64,000 nucleotides of DNA. It comes from JBBDLF01 sp040879025 (lineage in GTDB: Bacteria; Pseudomonadota; Gammaproteobacteria; Pseudomonadales; Pseudohongiellaceae). Location of the stretch: assembly GCA_040879025.1 (NCBI GenBank), contig JBBDLF010000003.1:1-64000 (forward strand), read 5' to 3'. The stretch's first letter is position 1. Every line of letters begins with the position of its first letter. The notes under the pieces were generated by a model. That model was not told the origin of the DNA. It ran no database searches and was given only the letters and a program-made list of their open reading frames with translations. This document shows, piece after piece, positions 1 to 9,449 of this stretch. The position numbers and the translations under genes are program-made.

Positions 1-186
1 CGCGTTGTCGTGCTTGCCAAGGGCGACGGCCATTGCCTGCGCACGACGCCTTGCGACGACACGCGACAGGCTCCGCAGAGGCGGTACAGAATTAATCAGA
101 GGTTCCTAAGGTTTGCGTTAACAAATGGCCGCTAATCCTTTATCCTGCGGGGTATCAGTGGAAAATACAGGCCTCCCCCCATCACA
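1..186. other. Upstream region with no assignable gene
   Basis: I see no recognisable gene here. One plus-strand frame is open from the window edge to a TAA near 135 and could be the tail of a gene lying outside the window, but its translation (Arg-rich, no motif) is not recognisable. The AT-rich stretch just before the next gene is a plausible promoter area. Confidence 0.3.
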
Positions 187-1521
187 ATGACTCATGACGC
201 CAACAACAATCCCCTGCTGCCGCCGCTGGAAGTCTACAGCGCCGAGGAGCTGCAGGCCGCCGCGTGGGCCATTGTCAACAGTGGCGAACTGGGCCGCTCC
301 CGGGTTTACGGCAGTTTGCTGCAGTATCTCGTGGACAACGTGCTTGACGGTAAAAGCCCGAAGGAGATAGAAATTGCTCTTGACGTTCTCGGGCGGGACG
401 CCGCGTTCGATGTGTCCCGGGACTCGGTGGTGCGCGTCAATGTTCATCAGTTACGCAAAAAGCTCGACCGTTATTATGCGCGCCACACGCCGGAAGGCGG
501 GTATCGTCTGGTGATACCCAAGGGTCAGTACACCGTGGCCGTGGCGCCGCTGCGGTCAGCCGACCCTTCACCCACTGCCGCCAGGTTCGCCTCCCCGTCC
601 CGAGCACAGCGATGGCTGCGTCCGGGGCTGCTGGCGTCGGTGGCTGTCCTGTTACTGTTGAATATCACCTATATGGCGCTTCGGGACAACCCGACCCGCT
701 CCCCGTCGTCGACCACAATGACAGCAGCCCATCCCTTGTGGCAAAGCGTGCTGGATGACGATCTGCCGGTGCTGCTGGTTATGGGTGACTACTATATTTT
801 CGGGGAATTGAACGAACGCGGCAATGTTTCCCGTATGATTCGCGACTTCAATATCAACTCAAGCGCCGATCTGGAAGCCCTGTTTTTTCAGGACACCCAG
901 CTGGCCAGCAAGTATTACGATCTCGATTTGAGTTACATGCCCGAAGGCAGCGCCTTTGCCCTGGCGCGTATCGCACCCATACTCCAGCAGGCGAACAAAC
1001 GCGTCGACGTGATCATGATGTCCGAGCTGAAGACCGCCGACCTGAAATCCAATCATATTGTGTATGTGGGCTATATCAGTGCCCTGGACAAACTTCGCAA
1101 CGTGGTCTTCGGCGATTCCGGCCTGCGTATCGGCCGCACGTTTGACGAACTCGTCAACCGAGGGACGGGGGAAATTTATTCCAGCGATGCCGGCTTGCCT
1201 TCCCGGGACCAGCCGTTCCGGGATTACGCACTGTTCTCCACGTTTCCGTCCACCAGCGCCAACCAGGTGATTATCGTGGCGGGAATGCGCGATGCGGGCT
1301 TGATGCACACCGCCCAGGCGATCTCTGACAGCTCCTCGCTGGCGACGCTGGAACAACGTGCGGTGCTTGATTCCAAGAGCGCGCCCGCGTTCGAAGCGCT
1401 GTATGAAGTCTTCGGCTTCGACCGTATGAATTTCGATGCCAACCTGGTTTACACCAGCGAACTCAACCCGGGTATTATCTGGGGTGGCGAGATCACCAGG
1501 CTGCAAAGCAGCTTCCGCTGA
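187..1521 (+). CDS. Membrane-anchored regulator with N-terminal DNA-binding-like domain
   Basis: 444 aa. Residues about 15-118 form an alpha/beta domain rich in basic helices (VVRVNVHQLRKKLDRYY, then a GGYRLVIPKGQY strand-turn). This resembles the winged-helix-like N terminus seen in membrane regulators and TPR or cyclase proteins. A single hydrophobic segment follows at about 145-165 (LLASVAVLLLLNITYMAL), then a periplasmic-side domain of about 280 residues that I do not recognise. A ToxR-like layout with a cytoplasmic DNA-binding domain and an outer sensor domain is inferred. No partner gene lies alongside. It could instead be a non-regulatory membrane protein, because no helix-turn-helix was proven. 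Confidence 0.55.
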   Translation: MTHDANNNPLLPPLEVYSAEELQAAAWAIVNSGELGRSRVYGSLLQYLVDNVLDGKSPKEIEIALDVLGRDAAFDVSRDSVVRVNVHQLRKKLDRYYARHTPEGGYRLVIPKGQYTVAVAPLRSADPSPTAARFASPSRAQRWLRPGLLASVAVLLLLNITYMALRDNPTRSPSSTTMTAAHPLWQSVLDDDLPVLLVMGDYYIFGELNERGNVSRMIRDFNINSSADLEALFFQDTQLASKYYDLDLSYMPEGSAFALARIAPILQQANKRVDVIMMSELKTADLKSNHIVYVGYISALDKLRNVVFGDSGLRIGRTFDELVNRGTGEIYSSDAGLPSRDQPFRDYALFSTFPSTSANQVIIVAGMRDAGLMHTAQAISDSSSLATLEQRAVLDSKSAPAFEALYEVFGFDRMNFDANLVYTSELNPGIIWGGEITRLQSSFR

Positions 1522-1608
1522 TCCACTCCGACACTGTTCTGGCCAGGAAGGCGTTCTGTAAGGAGCAATCCAGAGATGTGCTCCCTGGCATAACAATCAA
1601 CTGCAATC

Positions 1609-4272
1609 ATGGATAGGATTATGGCCTCGTCACTACAGCAAAAAATCATAAAAACCCTGGATGTTGAAGGCAAGGAGTACCACTACTACAGCCTGCCCAC
1701 CCTGGCCGAACAGGGCTTCGAATCGATAGATCACCTGCCCGCGTCCATCAAAATATTGCTCGAAAACCTGCTGCGACATCTGGACGGCGTCGCGGTGACC
1801 CGTGAAGACATCGAAAATATCATTAACTGGGAAGTAACCCAGCACACCGGCACCGAAATCGCATTCACGCCGGTGCGGGTTCTGATGCAGGACTTCACCG
1901 GTGTGCCTGCGGTAGTGGATCTGGCGGCGATGCGCGATGCCGTAGCCGCGGCAGGCGGCGACCCCGCCCTGATCAACCCGGTTAATCCGGTGGACCTGGT
2001 GATTGACCATTCGGTCATGGTGGACAAGTTCGCGGTCGACTCCGCCTACCGCGACAACGTCAAAATCGAGATGCAGCGCAACCGGGAACGCTACCAGTTT
2101 CTGCGCTGGGGTCAGACCGCCTTTAACAATTTTCGTGTCGTACCTCCCGGTACCGGCATCTGCCATCAGGTCAACCTGGAGTATCTGGGCAAATCCGTGT
2201 GGTCGTCGGAAGTGGACGGCAGGCTCTTCGCCTATCCCGATACGCTGGTGGGCACCGACAGTCACACCACGATGATCAACGGTCTCGCCGTGCTGGGCTG
2301 GGGCGTGGGCGGCATCGAGGCGGAAGCGGCTATGCTCGGACAGCCGATTTCGATGAATATTCCCCAGGTGGTCGGTTTTAAACTAACCGGTCATTTAAGC
2401 GAAGGTATCACCGCAACCGATCTGGTGCTGACCGTGGCGGAATTGCTGCGCGAACATGGCGTTGTGGGCAAATTCGTGGAATTCTACGGACCAGGGCTTG
2501 ATTACCTGACACTGGCCGACCGCGCCACCATAGCCAATATGTCGCCCGAATACGGCGCCACCTGCTGCTATTTTTCCGTTGACCAAAAGACGCTCGATTA
2601 CCTCGAACTCACCGGCCGTGACGCGGAAACCGTGGCCCTGGTGGCGGCTTACAGCAAGGCGCAGGGGCTGTGGCGGCGCAACGATGACAAGGCTCGCTAC
2701 AGCAGCACACTGGAACTGGATCTGGATTCCGTGGTGCCCTGTCTCGCGGGTCCGAAGCGACCCCAGGATCGCGTGCCGGTGAACGAACTGGCAGATGTGT
2801 TCGCCGAGGAACTGGACGGACGCGAGGCCAAATCGGTGGATGTCGCCGGTGAGAACTATCAACTGCACGACGGCGCCGTGGTAATCGCCGCGATTACTTC
2901 CTGTACCAATACCTCCAATCCGGCCGTCATGATGGGCGCGGGATTGGTGGCGCGCAAGGCGCTGAAAAAAGGTTTGCAGCGTAAACCCTGGGTGAAATCT
3001 TCGCTGGCGCCGGGCTCGAAGGTGGTTTCCAGTTACCTCGAAGTCACCGGCCTGCAGGACGACCTTGATGCGCTCGGGTTCAACCTGGTGGGTTACGGTT
3101 GCACCACCTGTATCGGCAACTCGGGACCTTTGCCGGAAGCGATTGGCAACGCCATCGACAACAACGAATTGCTGGTCAACGCCGTATTGTCGGGTAATCG
3201 TAATTTCGAGGGACGCATTCACCCGAAGGTTCACGCCAACTGGCTGGCCTCGCCGCCGCTGGTGGTTGCCTATGCTCTCGCCGGCACGGTCGACATTGAT
3301 CTGTCCACGGAACCTCTGGGCAAGGACAAGCAAGGCAATGAGGTGTTTCTGAAGGATATCTGGCCCAGCAACGAGGAAGTGGCGGACGCCGTGAGCAAAG
3401 TGGAAAAGCAGATGTTCGCGGAAAACTACAAGGCTGTGTTCGAAGGTGACGAGGAATGGAACAGCCTCAAAATTTCCGATGAGAAAACCTATCAGTGGGA
3501 AGCCGAATCAACCTATATACAGAACCCACCGTATTTCGACAAAGATGCGGAGGCATTTTCCGGTGATGTGCAGCAGGCGCGAATTCTCGTGCTGTTGGGC
3601 GATTCGGTCACCACCGACCACATCTCCCCGGCCGGTAACATCGCCGAACGCAGTCCGGCGGGCGAGTATCTGAAGAGCAAGGGAGTCGCCACGCAAGACT
3701 TTAATTCCTACGGCTCCCGCCGCGGCAACCATGAAGTGATGATGCGCGGCACGTTCGCCAATGTACGCATCAGAAACGAAATGCTCGCCGGTATCCAGGG
3801 CGGCTACACGCGCATGGAAACTTCCGACGAGGTCATCAGCATCTATGATGCGGCCATGACCTACCAGCGCGAGGAGATTCCGCTCGTTGTTATCGCCGGC
3901 AAGGAATACGGCACCGGTTCCAGTCGCGACTGGGCGGCCAAAGGCACCCGGCTGTTGGGTGTGCGCGCGGTCATCGCCGAAAGCTTTGAACGAATTCATC
4001 GTTCCAATCTTGCCGGCATGGGTGTACTCCCCTTGCAATTTACTGACGGCGTTGGCCGCGAGAGCCTTAAACTGAGCGGTGATGAAAAGATTTGTCTCAC
4101 CGGGCTACAGGAAATCAGCCCGGGCATGAGCGTCGACATGAAAGTCGTTTACTCAAACGGCGAAACCACCACCTGTCAATTGCTTTGCCGGCTGGATACG
4201 GCGCTGGAAGCGGCTTACTTCCGCGCCGGCGGTATCATGCCCTTCGTGGTCCGAAAACTGGTTGCAGGCTAG
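1609..4272 (+). CDS. acnA: Aconitate hydratase A
   Basis: TCA-cycle enzyme interconverting citrate and isocitrate through a [4Fe-4S] cluster; the AcnA/IRP1 type is cytosolic. At 887 aa it matches the usual 890 or so. The cluster Cys ligands are visible at C432 (AITSCTNTSNP) and at C498 and C501 (GYGCTTCIGNSGPL). The swivel-domain signature YGTGSSRDWAAKGTRLLG is near the C terminus. The start is ambiguous: ATG 1609 lacks a good ribosome site, while ATG 1621 follows an AGGA that is very close. fumC begins 28 bases after the stop, so two successive TCA enzymes are probably co-transcribed. Confidence 0.97.
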   Translation: MDRIMASSLQQKIIKTLDVEGKEYHYYSLPTLAEQGFESIDHLPASIKILLENLLRHLDGVAVTREDIENIINWEVTQHTGTEIAFTPVRVLMQDFTGVPAVVDLAAMRDAVAAAGGDPALINPVNPVDLVIDHSVMVDKFAVDSAYRDNVKIEMQRNRERYQFLRWGQTAFNNFRVVPPGTGICHQVNLEYLGKSVWSSEVDGRLFAYPDTLVGTDSHTTMINGLAVLGWGVGGIEAEAAMLGQPISMNIPQVVGFKLTGHLSEGITATDLVLTVAELLREHGVVGKFVEFYGPGLDYLTLADRATIANMSPEYGATCCYFSVDQKTLDYLELTGRDAETVALVAAYSKAQGLWRRNDDKARYSSTLELDLDSVVPCLAGPKRPQDRVPVNELADVFAEELDGREAKSVDVAGENYQLHDGAVVIAAITSCTNTSNPAVMMGAGLVARKALKKGLQRKPWVKSSLAPGSKVVSSYLEVTGLQDDLDALGFNLVGYGCTTCIGNSGPLPEAIGNAIDNNELLVNAVLSGNRNFEGRIHPKVHANWLASPPLVVAYALAGTVDIDLSTEPLGKDKQGNEVFLKDIWPSNEEVADAVSKVEKQMFAENYKAVFEGDEEWNSLKISDEKTYQWEAESTYIQNPPYFDKDAEAFSGDVQQARILVLLGDSVTTDHISPAGNIAERSPAGEYLKSKGVATQDFNSYGSRRGNHEVMMRGTFANVRIRNEMLAGIQGGYTRMETSDEVISIYDAAMTYQREEIPLVVIAGKEYGTGSSRDWAAKGTRLLGVRAVIAESFERIHRSNLAGMGVLPLQFTDGVGRESLKLSGDEKICLTGLQEISPGMSVDMKVVYSNGETTTCQLLCRLDTALEAAYFRAGGIMPFVVRKLVAG

Positions 4273-4300
4273 TGAGCCTCTGCATTCGAGAGCGATTTTT

Positions 4301-5722
4301 ATGAGCGACGACAGCACACGTACAGAAGTGGATACGATCGGTCCGGTGGAGGTTGCCGCTACCGCCTTGTGGGGGGCCCAGTCGCAACGTTCACTGGAAA
4401 ACTTCGCCATCGGCACCGATACGTTTACCGCGCCTTTCATTTGTTCGTTCGCCCAGGTTAAAAAGGCCGCGGCACAGACCAACCAGGCTCTGGGTTTGCT
4501 CAGCAGTGACAATGGCAAGCTGATTGAGCGTGCATGCGACGAAATCATCACCGGCAAACACAACGACCAGTTTCCGCTGTCGGTCTGGCAGACGGGAAGC
4601 GGCACGCAAACCCACATGAACGTAAACGAGGTGATCGCCAACCGCAGTAACGAACTGGCCGGTAAAGATCGCGGCGCGAAATCGCCGGTACACCCCAACG
4701 ATCACGTCAACATGTCGCAGTCCACCAATGACGTGTTTCCCACCGTCATGCATGTCGCCACCCGGCATCTGCTGCACTCTCGCCTGTATCCCGTACTCGA
4801 ATCGCTGATCGGGGAACTTGATTTCAAGGCGGAAACATTTAGCGAGGTCATAAAAACCGGGCGCACGCATATGATGGATGCTACGCCCGTCACGCTGGGA
4901 CAGGAATTCTCTTCCTATGCGCGGCAGCTACGGTTCGCGCTGGATCAGATTCTTCACGGCGAACTGGGATTGCGTGAGTTGGCCATCGGCGGTACCGCTG
5001 TCGGCACGGGGCTGAACAGCCATCCCGACTGGCCGGCGGCGATGACCCAGGCGATCAGCCGGTTAACCCAACTGGAATTTGTACCCGCGGAAAACCGCTT
5101 CAGCGAACTTGCGGCTCATGACGCGTTGCTCAACACCCACGGCCAGTTGAACGGGCTGGCCGCCGCCCTGTTCAAGATGGCGAACGATATTCGCCTGATG
5201 AATTCCGGGCCGCGTTGCGGGCTGTCGGAAATTCACCTGCCAGCCAATGAACCAGGCAGCTCGATCATGCCCGGCAAGGTGAATCCCACCCAGGTGGAGG
5301 CGCTGACGATGGTCTGCCTGCGAGTCATGGGAAACAACACCACCGTTTCCATGGCGGGCAGTCAGGGCCATTTTCAACTTAACGTTTATAAACCCTTGAT
5401 CATTCACTGCGTGATGGAATCGATCACGTTGCTAACGGATGCCATGGACAGTTTCAATCAGCGCTGTCTCACCGGACTCACAGCCAACGAGGAACAATTG
5501 CGCCATTTTGTTTCCCGTTCCCTCATGCTGGTGACGGCGCTTTCTCCGATCATCGGCTATGACAAAGCGGCCCAGGCGGCCAAATATGCCCAGGAACACG
5601 ACATCACGCTAAAGGAAGCGATCGTGACACTGAAGTTTATGTCCGCGGAAGACTACGACCGCGAGGTCAGGCCGGAAGCAATGCTCGGCCCCTCGACTCC
5701 CGGAAGTGTCCGAACACGGTAA
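4301..5722 (+). CDS. fumC: Class II fumarate hydratase
   Basis: Converts fumarate to malate; the class II enzyme is an oxygen-stable, iron-free homotetramer. 473 aa, close to E. coli FumC (467). The superfamily signature GSSIMPGKVNP lies near residue 318. Other conserved stretches are GSGTQTHMNVNEVIANR and HPNDHVNMSQSTNDVFPT. I chose ATG 4301 (MSDDSTRTEV), not the longer frame opening at 4262, because the extra 13 residues overlap the acnA end and match no fumarase. Pairing an oxygen-stable FumC with AcnA is common in aerobic or oxidative-stress settings. Regulation is not visible. Confidence 0.97.
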   Translation: MSDDSTRTEVDTIGPVEVAATALWGAQSQRSLENFAIGTDTFTAPFICSFAQVKKAAAQTNQALGLLSSDNGKLIERACDEIITGKHNDQFPLSVWQTGSGTQTHMNVNEVIANRSNELAGKDRGAKSPVHPNDHVNMSQSTNDVFPTVMHVATRHLLHSRLYPVLESLIGELDFKAETFSEVIKTGRTHMMDATPVTLGQEFSSYARQLRFALDQILHGELGLRELAIGGTAVGTGLNSHPDWPAAMTQAISRLTQLEFVPAENRFSELAAHDALLNTHGQLNGLAAALFKMANDIRLMNSGPRCGLSEIHLPANEPGSSIMPGKVNPTQVEALTMVCLRVMGNNTTVSMAGSQGHFQLNVYKPLIIHCVMESITLLTDAMDSFNQRCLTGLTANEEQLRHFVSRSLMLVTALSPIIGYDKAAQAAKYAQEHDITLKEAIVTLKFMSAEDYDREVRPEAMLGPSTPGSVRTR

Positions 5723-5770
5723 TGCGAGGTTTGTTGCACACTGATTATCATGCCAGCCAAGGAGGTATTC

Positions 5771-6040
5771 ATGAACACCGGCAAGGAACTGTACCAGGAG
5801 TATCTGAAACATCCGTCCCAGAATTTCGGTTCACCTTATGAGGTTCTGGAAAAGGACGGGCTGAATGACGAACAGAAGTATGAGATTCTGCAGTCGTGGA
5901 AACTTGATGAAGAAGAGCAGTCAGTGGCCACCGATGAAAACATGGAAGGTGGTGAAGGCGGCAACAGGATCTCCGAGGTAGTGGATGCACTGAGTCGCCT
6001 GGACCTGCCGAAAATGGTCGACCCGGGTGACGACAAATGA
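5771..6040 (+). CDS. Small acidic conserved protein
   Basis: 89 aa, strongly acidic and soluble. ATG 5771 is chosen over 5750 because a strong Shine-Dalgarno (AAGGAGGT, 5759-5766) sits just before it. Residues 20-50 (YEVLEKDGLNDEQKYEILQSW) and a GGEGG motif near 63 resemble a family of small proteobacterial proteins of unknown role with a pattern like DLTxEQKxxILxxW...GGE. The TGA overlaps the ATG of the aldehyde dehydrogenase by four bases (ATGA), so the two are translationally coupled. A role tied to that enzyme is an inference; no catalytic residues are seen. Confidence 0.8.
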   Translation: MNTGKELYQEYLKHPSQNFGSPYEVLEKDGLNDEQKYEILQSWKLDEEEQSVATDENMEGGEGGNRISEVVDALSRLDLPKMVDPGDDK

Positions 6041-7425
6041 GCCTGCAGTCCCTCAATCCCGCCACCGGTGAAACCCTGGAAACCTATCCGCTCACTTCAC
6101 CCGAATCGATCCCTTCGCTGGTGGACCGCGCCCATGATGCTCACCGTGACTACCGCCGCAGCTCGTTCACAGAGCGCGGTAAATATCTCAGGAAATTGGC
6201 TGAATTACTGGGTAAAAACCAGCGCGATCATGCACTGTTGATGACGCGGGAAATGGGCAAGCCGGTCACGCAGGCGATGGGTGAAATCGAGAAGTGCGCC
6301 CGGGCCTGCGAGTTCTATGCCGAACAGGCCGAGAAATACCTCGCCATCGAGCACGTGGAAACCGATGCGCGCGAGAGCTACGTCGCCTTTGAACCGTTGG
6401 GTGTGATACTGGCAATCATGCCGTGGAACTTCCCATACTGGCAGGTATTCCGCTTCGCGGTCCCGGCGCTGATGGCCGGCAACGCCTGTCTGTTGAAACA
6501 CGCCAGCAACGTGCCCGGCTGCTCCCTGGCCCTGCAACAACTGTTTGATGAAGCCGGTTTTCCCGAGGATCTGTTTACCAGTCTGCTGATCAAGAGCCGG
6601 ACTGTCGACGAAGTGATCGCCAATGACAAGGTCAGTGCTGTCACGTTGACCGGCAGTACTGCGGCGGGCGCGGCCGTCGCCGCAAGTGCCGGAAAATTCT
6701 TGAAGAAAACCGTACTCGAACTCGGTGGCAGCGATGCCTACCTGATTCTGAAGGATGCCGATCTGGAACTGGCCGCCCGGCTCTGCGCCCAGAGCCGGAT
6801 GCAGAACGCGGGTCAGAGCTGCATCGCCGCCAAACGATTCGTGGTGGACGAGGCCGTACTGCCGCAGTTTGAAGCATTGATGGTCAAGGCGATGGCGGAG
6901 TACCAGCAGGGTGACCCGGAAGATGACAACACCAACCTGGGGCCTTTGTCGCGCACCGATCTGCGCGACGACCTGCACCAACAAGTGGCGGAGAGTGTGA
7001 AGCGGGGTGCCAGGTGTCTTTTGGGCGGCGAAATTCCCGATGGCGCGGACGACGGGAACAGAGGCAAAGGCGCGTATTATCCCGCCACCGTTCTCACGCA
7101 GGTGGACAAATCCATGCCCGCCTGGTCTGAAGAGATGTTTGGGCCAGTGGCGGTGATTATCGCGGCACGCGACGAAGAGGATGCGATCAACAAGGCCAAT
7201 GATTCGGTATTTGGCCTGGGCGCAGGTGTTTTCAGCCGCGATCTGGAACGGGCGAAACAGATTGCGACATACGAGTTGCAGGCCGGAAGCTGTGTGGTGA
7301 ACGATTTTGTAAAATCCGACCCGCGCCTGCCGTTCGGTGGCATCAAGCAGAGCGGTTATGGCAGGGAGCTTTCCTACTTTGGCATACGGGAATTTGTGAA
7401 CATCAAATCGGTAGTGGTCGGCTGA
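6037..7425 (+). CDS. NAD(P)-dependent aldehyde dehydrogenase, succinate-semialdehyde type
   Basis: Oxidises an aldehyde, probably succinate semialdehyde, to the acid, feeding the TCA cycle. 462 aa, the same length as E. coli Sad (YneI), which it resembles more than GabD. The fold signatures are present: PWNFPYWQVFRFAVPALMAG for cofactor binding, the general base E228 in ELGGSD, and the nucleophile C262 in NAGQSCIAAKRF. The C-terminal LPFGGIKQSGYGRE is typical. Translation is coupled to the small acidic gene before it. Substrate is inferred from overall likeness only. Confidence 0.9.
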   Translation: MSLQSLNPATGETLETYPLTSPESIPSLVDRAHDAHRDYRRSSFTERGKYLRKLAELLGKNQRDHALLMTREMGKPVTQAMGEIEKCARACEFYAEQAEKYLAIEHVETDARESYVAFEPLGVILAIMPWNFPYWQVFRFAVPALMAGNACLLKHASNVPGCSLALQQLFDEAGFPEDLFTSLLIKSRTVDEVIANDKVSAVTLTGSTAAGAAVAASAGKFLKKTVLELGGSDAYLILKDADLELAARLCAQSRMQNAGQSCIAAKRFVVDEAVLPQFEALMVKAMAEYQQGDPEDDNTNLGPLSRTDLRDDLHQQVAESVKRGARCLLGGEIPDGADDGNRGKGAYYPATVLTQVDKSMPAWSEEMFGPVAVIIAARDEEDAINKANDSVFGLGAGVFSRDLERAKQIATYELQAGSCVVNDFVKSDPRLPFGGIKQSGYGRELSYFGIREFVNIKSVVVG

Positions 7426-7464
7426 TTTTCGGCCGGTTCTTTGTCAGGGAACCTTTGAACCACT

Positions 7465-8754
7465 CTATGGCCGCTCTGGCCCCTGGCCGGCATCGGGCGG
7501 GTCCAGCGCCACCGCAACAGACCGGCACAGCGTACGCAGATCCGGTTCGCTGATAATGAACGGCGGCATCAGATAGATCAGCTTGCCAAACGGGCGTATC
7601 CACACGCCGGCATCGACAAACCGCTGCTGCACCCGTGCCACGTCCACCTCGACCTTGCATTCCACCACCCCGATTGCGCCCAGGACGCGTACCTCCGCAA
7701 CAGCCTGGTGATCCTTATACGCCGCCATTTCGTCACGCAGGATGGTTTCAATGCCGGTCACCTGCTGCTGCCAGTGGTTCTCCAGCAACAGATCGAGGCT
7801 GGCATTGGCGGCGGCGCAGGCCAGCGGATTGCCCATGAATGTCGGTCCGTGCATCAACACGCCACCCTCGTGGCTGATTCCCATTGCCACGTCGGCTGTC
7901 GTCAATGTCGCCGCCAGGGTGAGGTAGCCGCCGGTAAGGGCTTTGCCAACACAGAGAATATCGGGGGTGATGCCGGCATGTTCGCAGGCGAACAATTTGC
8001 CCGTACGACCGAAACCCGTGGCAATCTCGTCGGCGATCAGCAACAGGCCATAGCGATCGCACAGCGCCCGCACGGCCTGAAGATAGGCGACCGAATAGAA
8101 CCACATGCCACCGGCGCCCTGCACGATGGGTTCCACGATAACCGCGGCCAGTTCCTCGTGATGGGCGGCGAACAATACGTCCAGCATTTCGCGGTCCCGC
8201 ACCGACAGCGGTTCGCCGAAACGGCTGTTCGGTCTGGGCAGAAATCGCTGCTGCTGCAAAGTCTCGGTGAACAGTTTATGCATGCCGTTTACCGGATCAC
8301 ACACCGACATCGCGCCGAAGGTGTCTCCGTGGTAGGCACCGCGCAAGGCCATCAGCCGGCAGCGATGCTTTCTCCCTTTGGCAGACTGGTACTGCAGAGC
8401 CATTTTCATGGCCACCTCCACAGTGACCGATCCGGAGTCGGCGAGAAAGACATGTTGCAAATTGGCGGGGGTCAGGTCGATCAGTTTACGGCACAGGGTT
8501 ACAGCGGGTTCATGCGTCAGGCCGCCGAACATCACATGGGCCATGGATGACAATTGCGTCGAGACCGCCTGGTTGAGTCGCGGATGGTTGTAACCGTGAA
8601 TCGCGCACCACCACGAAGACATACCGTCGATCAGGCGCCTGCCGTCAGCCAGGTTAAAATGACAGCCGGTGGCGGATTCCACCGCGTACACCGGTAAGGG
8701 GTCGGTCATCGACGTATAGGGGTGCCAGATGTGTGCGCGATCGAAAGCTAGCAT
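7465..8754 (-). CDS. bioA: Adenosylmethionine-8-amino-7-oxononanoate aminotransferase
   Basis: PLP enzyme of biotin synthesis that converts KAPA to DAPA with S-adenosylmethionine as amino donor. 429 aa, as in E. coli. It shows the N-terminal HIWHPYTSM, the GMSSWWCAIHGYNHP substrate region, DEIATGFGRTG, and the PLP lysine at about K271 (CVGKALTGG). ATG 8754 is the right start; the frame stays open 78 codons upstream but that stretch lies inside bioD and has no BioA likeness. It overlaps the end of bioD by seven bases as the last gene of bioF-bioD-bioA. It converges with the aldehyde dehydrogenase. Confidence 0.97.
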   Translation of the reverse strand: MLAFDRAHIWHPYTSMTDPLPVYAVESATGCHFNLADGRRLIDGMSSWWCAIHGYNHPRLNQAVSTQLSSMAHVMFGGLTHEPAVTLCRKLIDLTPANLQHVFLADSGSVTVEVAMKMALQYQSAKGRKHRCRLMALRGAYHGDTFGAMSVCDPVNGMHKLFTETLQQQRFLPRPNSRFGEPLSVRDREMLDVLFAAHHEELAAVIVEPIVQGAGGMWFYSVAYLQAVRALCDRYGLLLIADEIATGFGRTGKLFACEHAGITPDILCVGKALTGGYLTLAATLTTADVAMGISHEGGVLMHGPTFMGNPLACAAANASLDLLLENHWQQQVTGIETILRDEMAAYKDHQAVAEVRVLGAIGVVECKVEVDVARVQQRFVDAGVWIRPFGKLIYLMPPFIISEPDLRTLCRSVAVALDPPDAGQGPERP

Positions 8755-9449
8755 GACAGCAAGGGCTCCAGAATCAGATAGGGGGAAGCATCGGCCTGGT
8801 TTCCGCCGGCGCCGTCCGAAAGATAAGGGATGATGCCGAGGCAGGGTGCGGGCAGACGCTGGCACAGCGTGTCGATATTGGCCTGCGCCTGGAGCATGTC
8901 GCCATCGACGCAGTTGGCCACCCAGCCGGCGAGTGTGAGTCCGTTTGCCGTAATGGATTGCGCGCTCAGCAGCGCATGATTCAGGCAACCCAGGCGGATT
9001 GCGACCACCAGGATAACCGGCAGTTCCAACACTCGGGCCAGGTCCGCCAGAGTCTCCGTTTTATTGAGTGGAACCAGCCAACCGCCGGCGCCTTCTATCA
9101 GCAAAAGATTCCATTGCTTGTCATAAACAGGCCGGATCGCGGCAATCAGTTCGTCCACCGACAAGACCCGGCTTTCCCGTTCGGCGGCGAGGTGTGGCGC
9201 AATGGGCTCGGCCAGCGCGACCGGGTTGACCTGTTCGTAGTCCAGTTTGCAAGTGGCGGCCTGTTGCAGCAGTCGGGCATCGGCATTGCTGCGGCGGCCC
9301 GCGATGAATTCACATCCGGCGGCAACGGGTTTCAGCGCCACGGTGCGAAGTGATTTGGTCCGTGCGGCCGCAAGCAGCGCCAGAGTCACCGTGGTCTTTC
9401 CCACCTCGGTATCCGTGCCGGTGATAAAGAAAGCGCGGCGTTCAGACAT
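8748..9449 (-). CDS. bioD: Dethiobiotin synthetase
   Basis: ATP-dependent carboxylation and ring closure of DAPA to dethiobiotin. 233 aa, near the E. coli length. The Walker A loop GTDTEVGKTT is at residues 11-20, and the substrate and ATP segments KPVAAG and EGAGGWLVPL are present. It overlaps bioF by eight bases and bioA by seven, so the three genes form one translationally coupled operon. The other biotin genes (bioB, bioC, bioH) are not in the window. Confidence 0.96.
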   Translation of the reverse strand: MSERRAFFITGTDTEVGKTTVTLALLAAARTKSLRTVALKPVAAGCEFIAGRRSNADARLLQQAATCKLDYEQVNPVALAEPIAPHLAAERESRVLSVDELIAAIRPVYDKQWNLLLIEGAGGWLVPLNKTETLADLARVLELPVILVVAIRLGCLNHALLSAQSITANGLTLAGWVANCVDGDMLQAQANIDTLCQRLPAPCLGIIPYLSDGAGGNQADASPYLILEPLLSC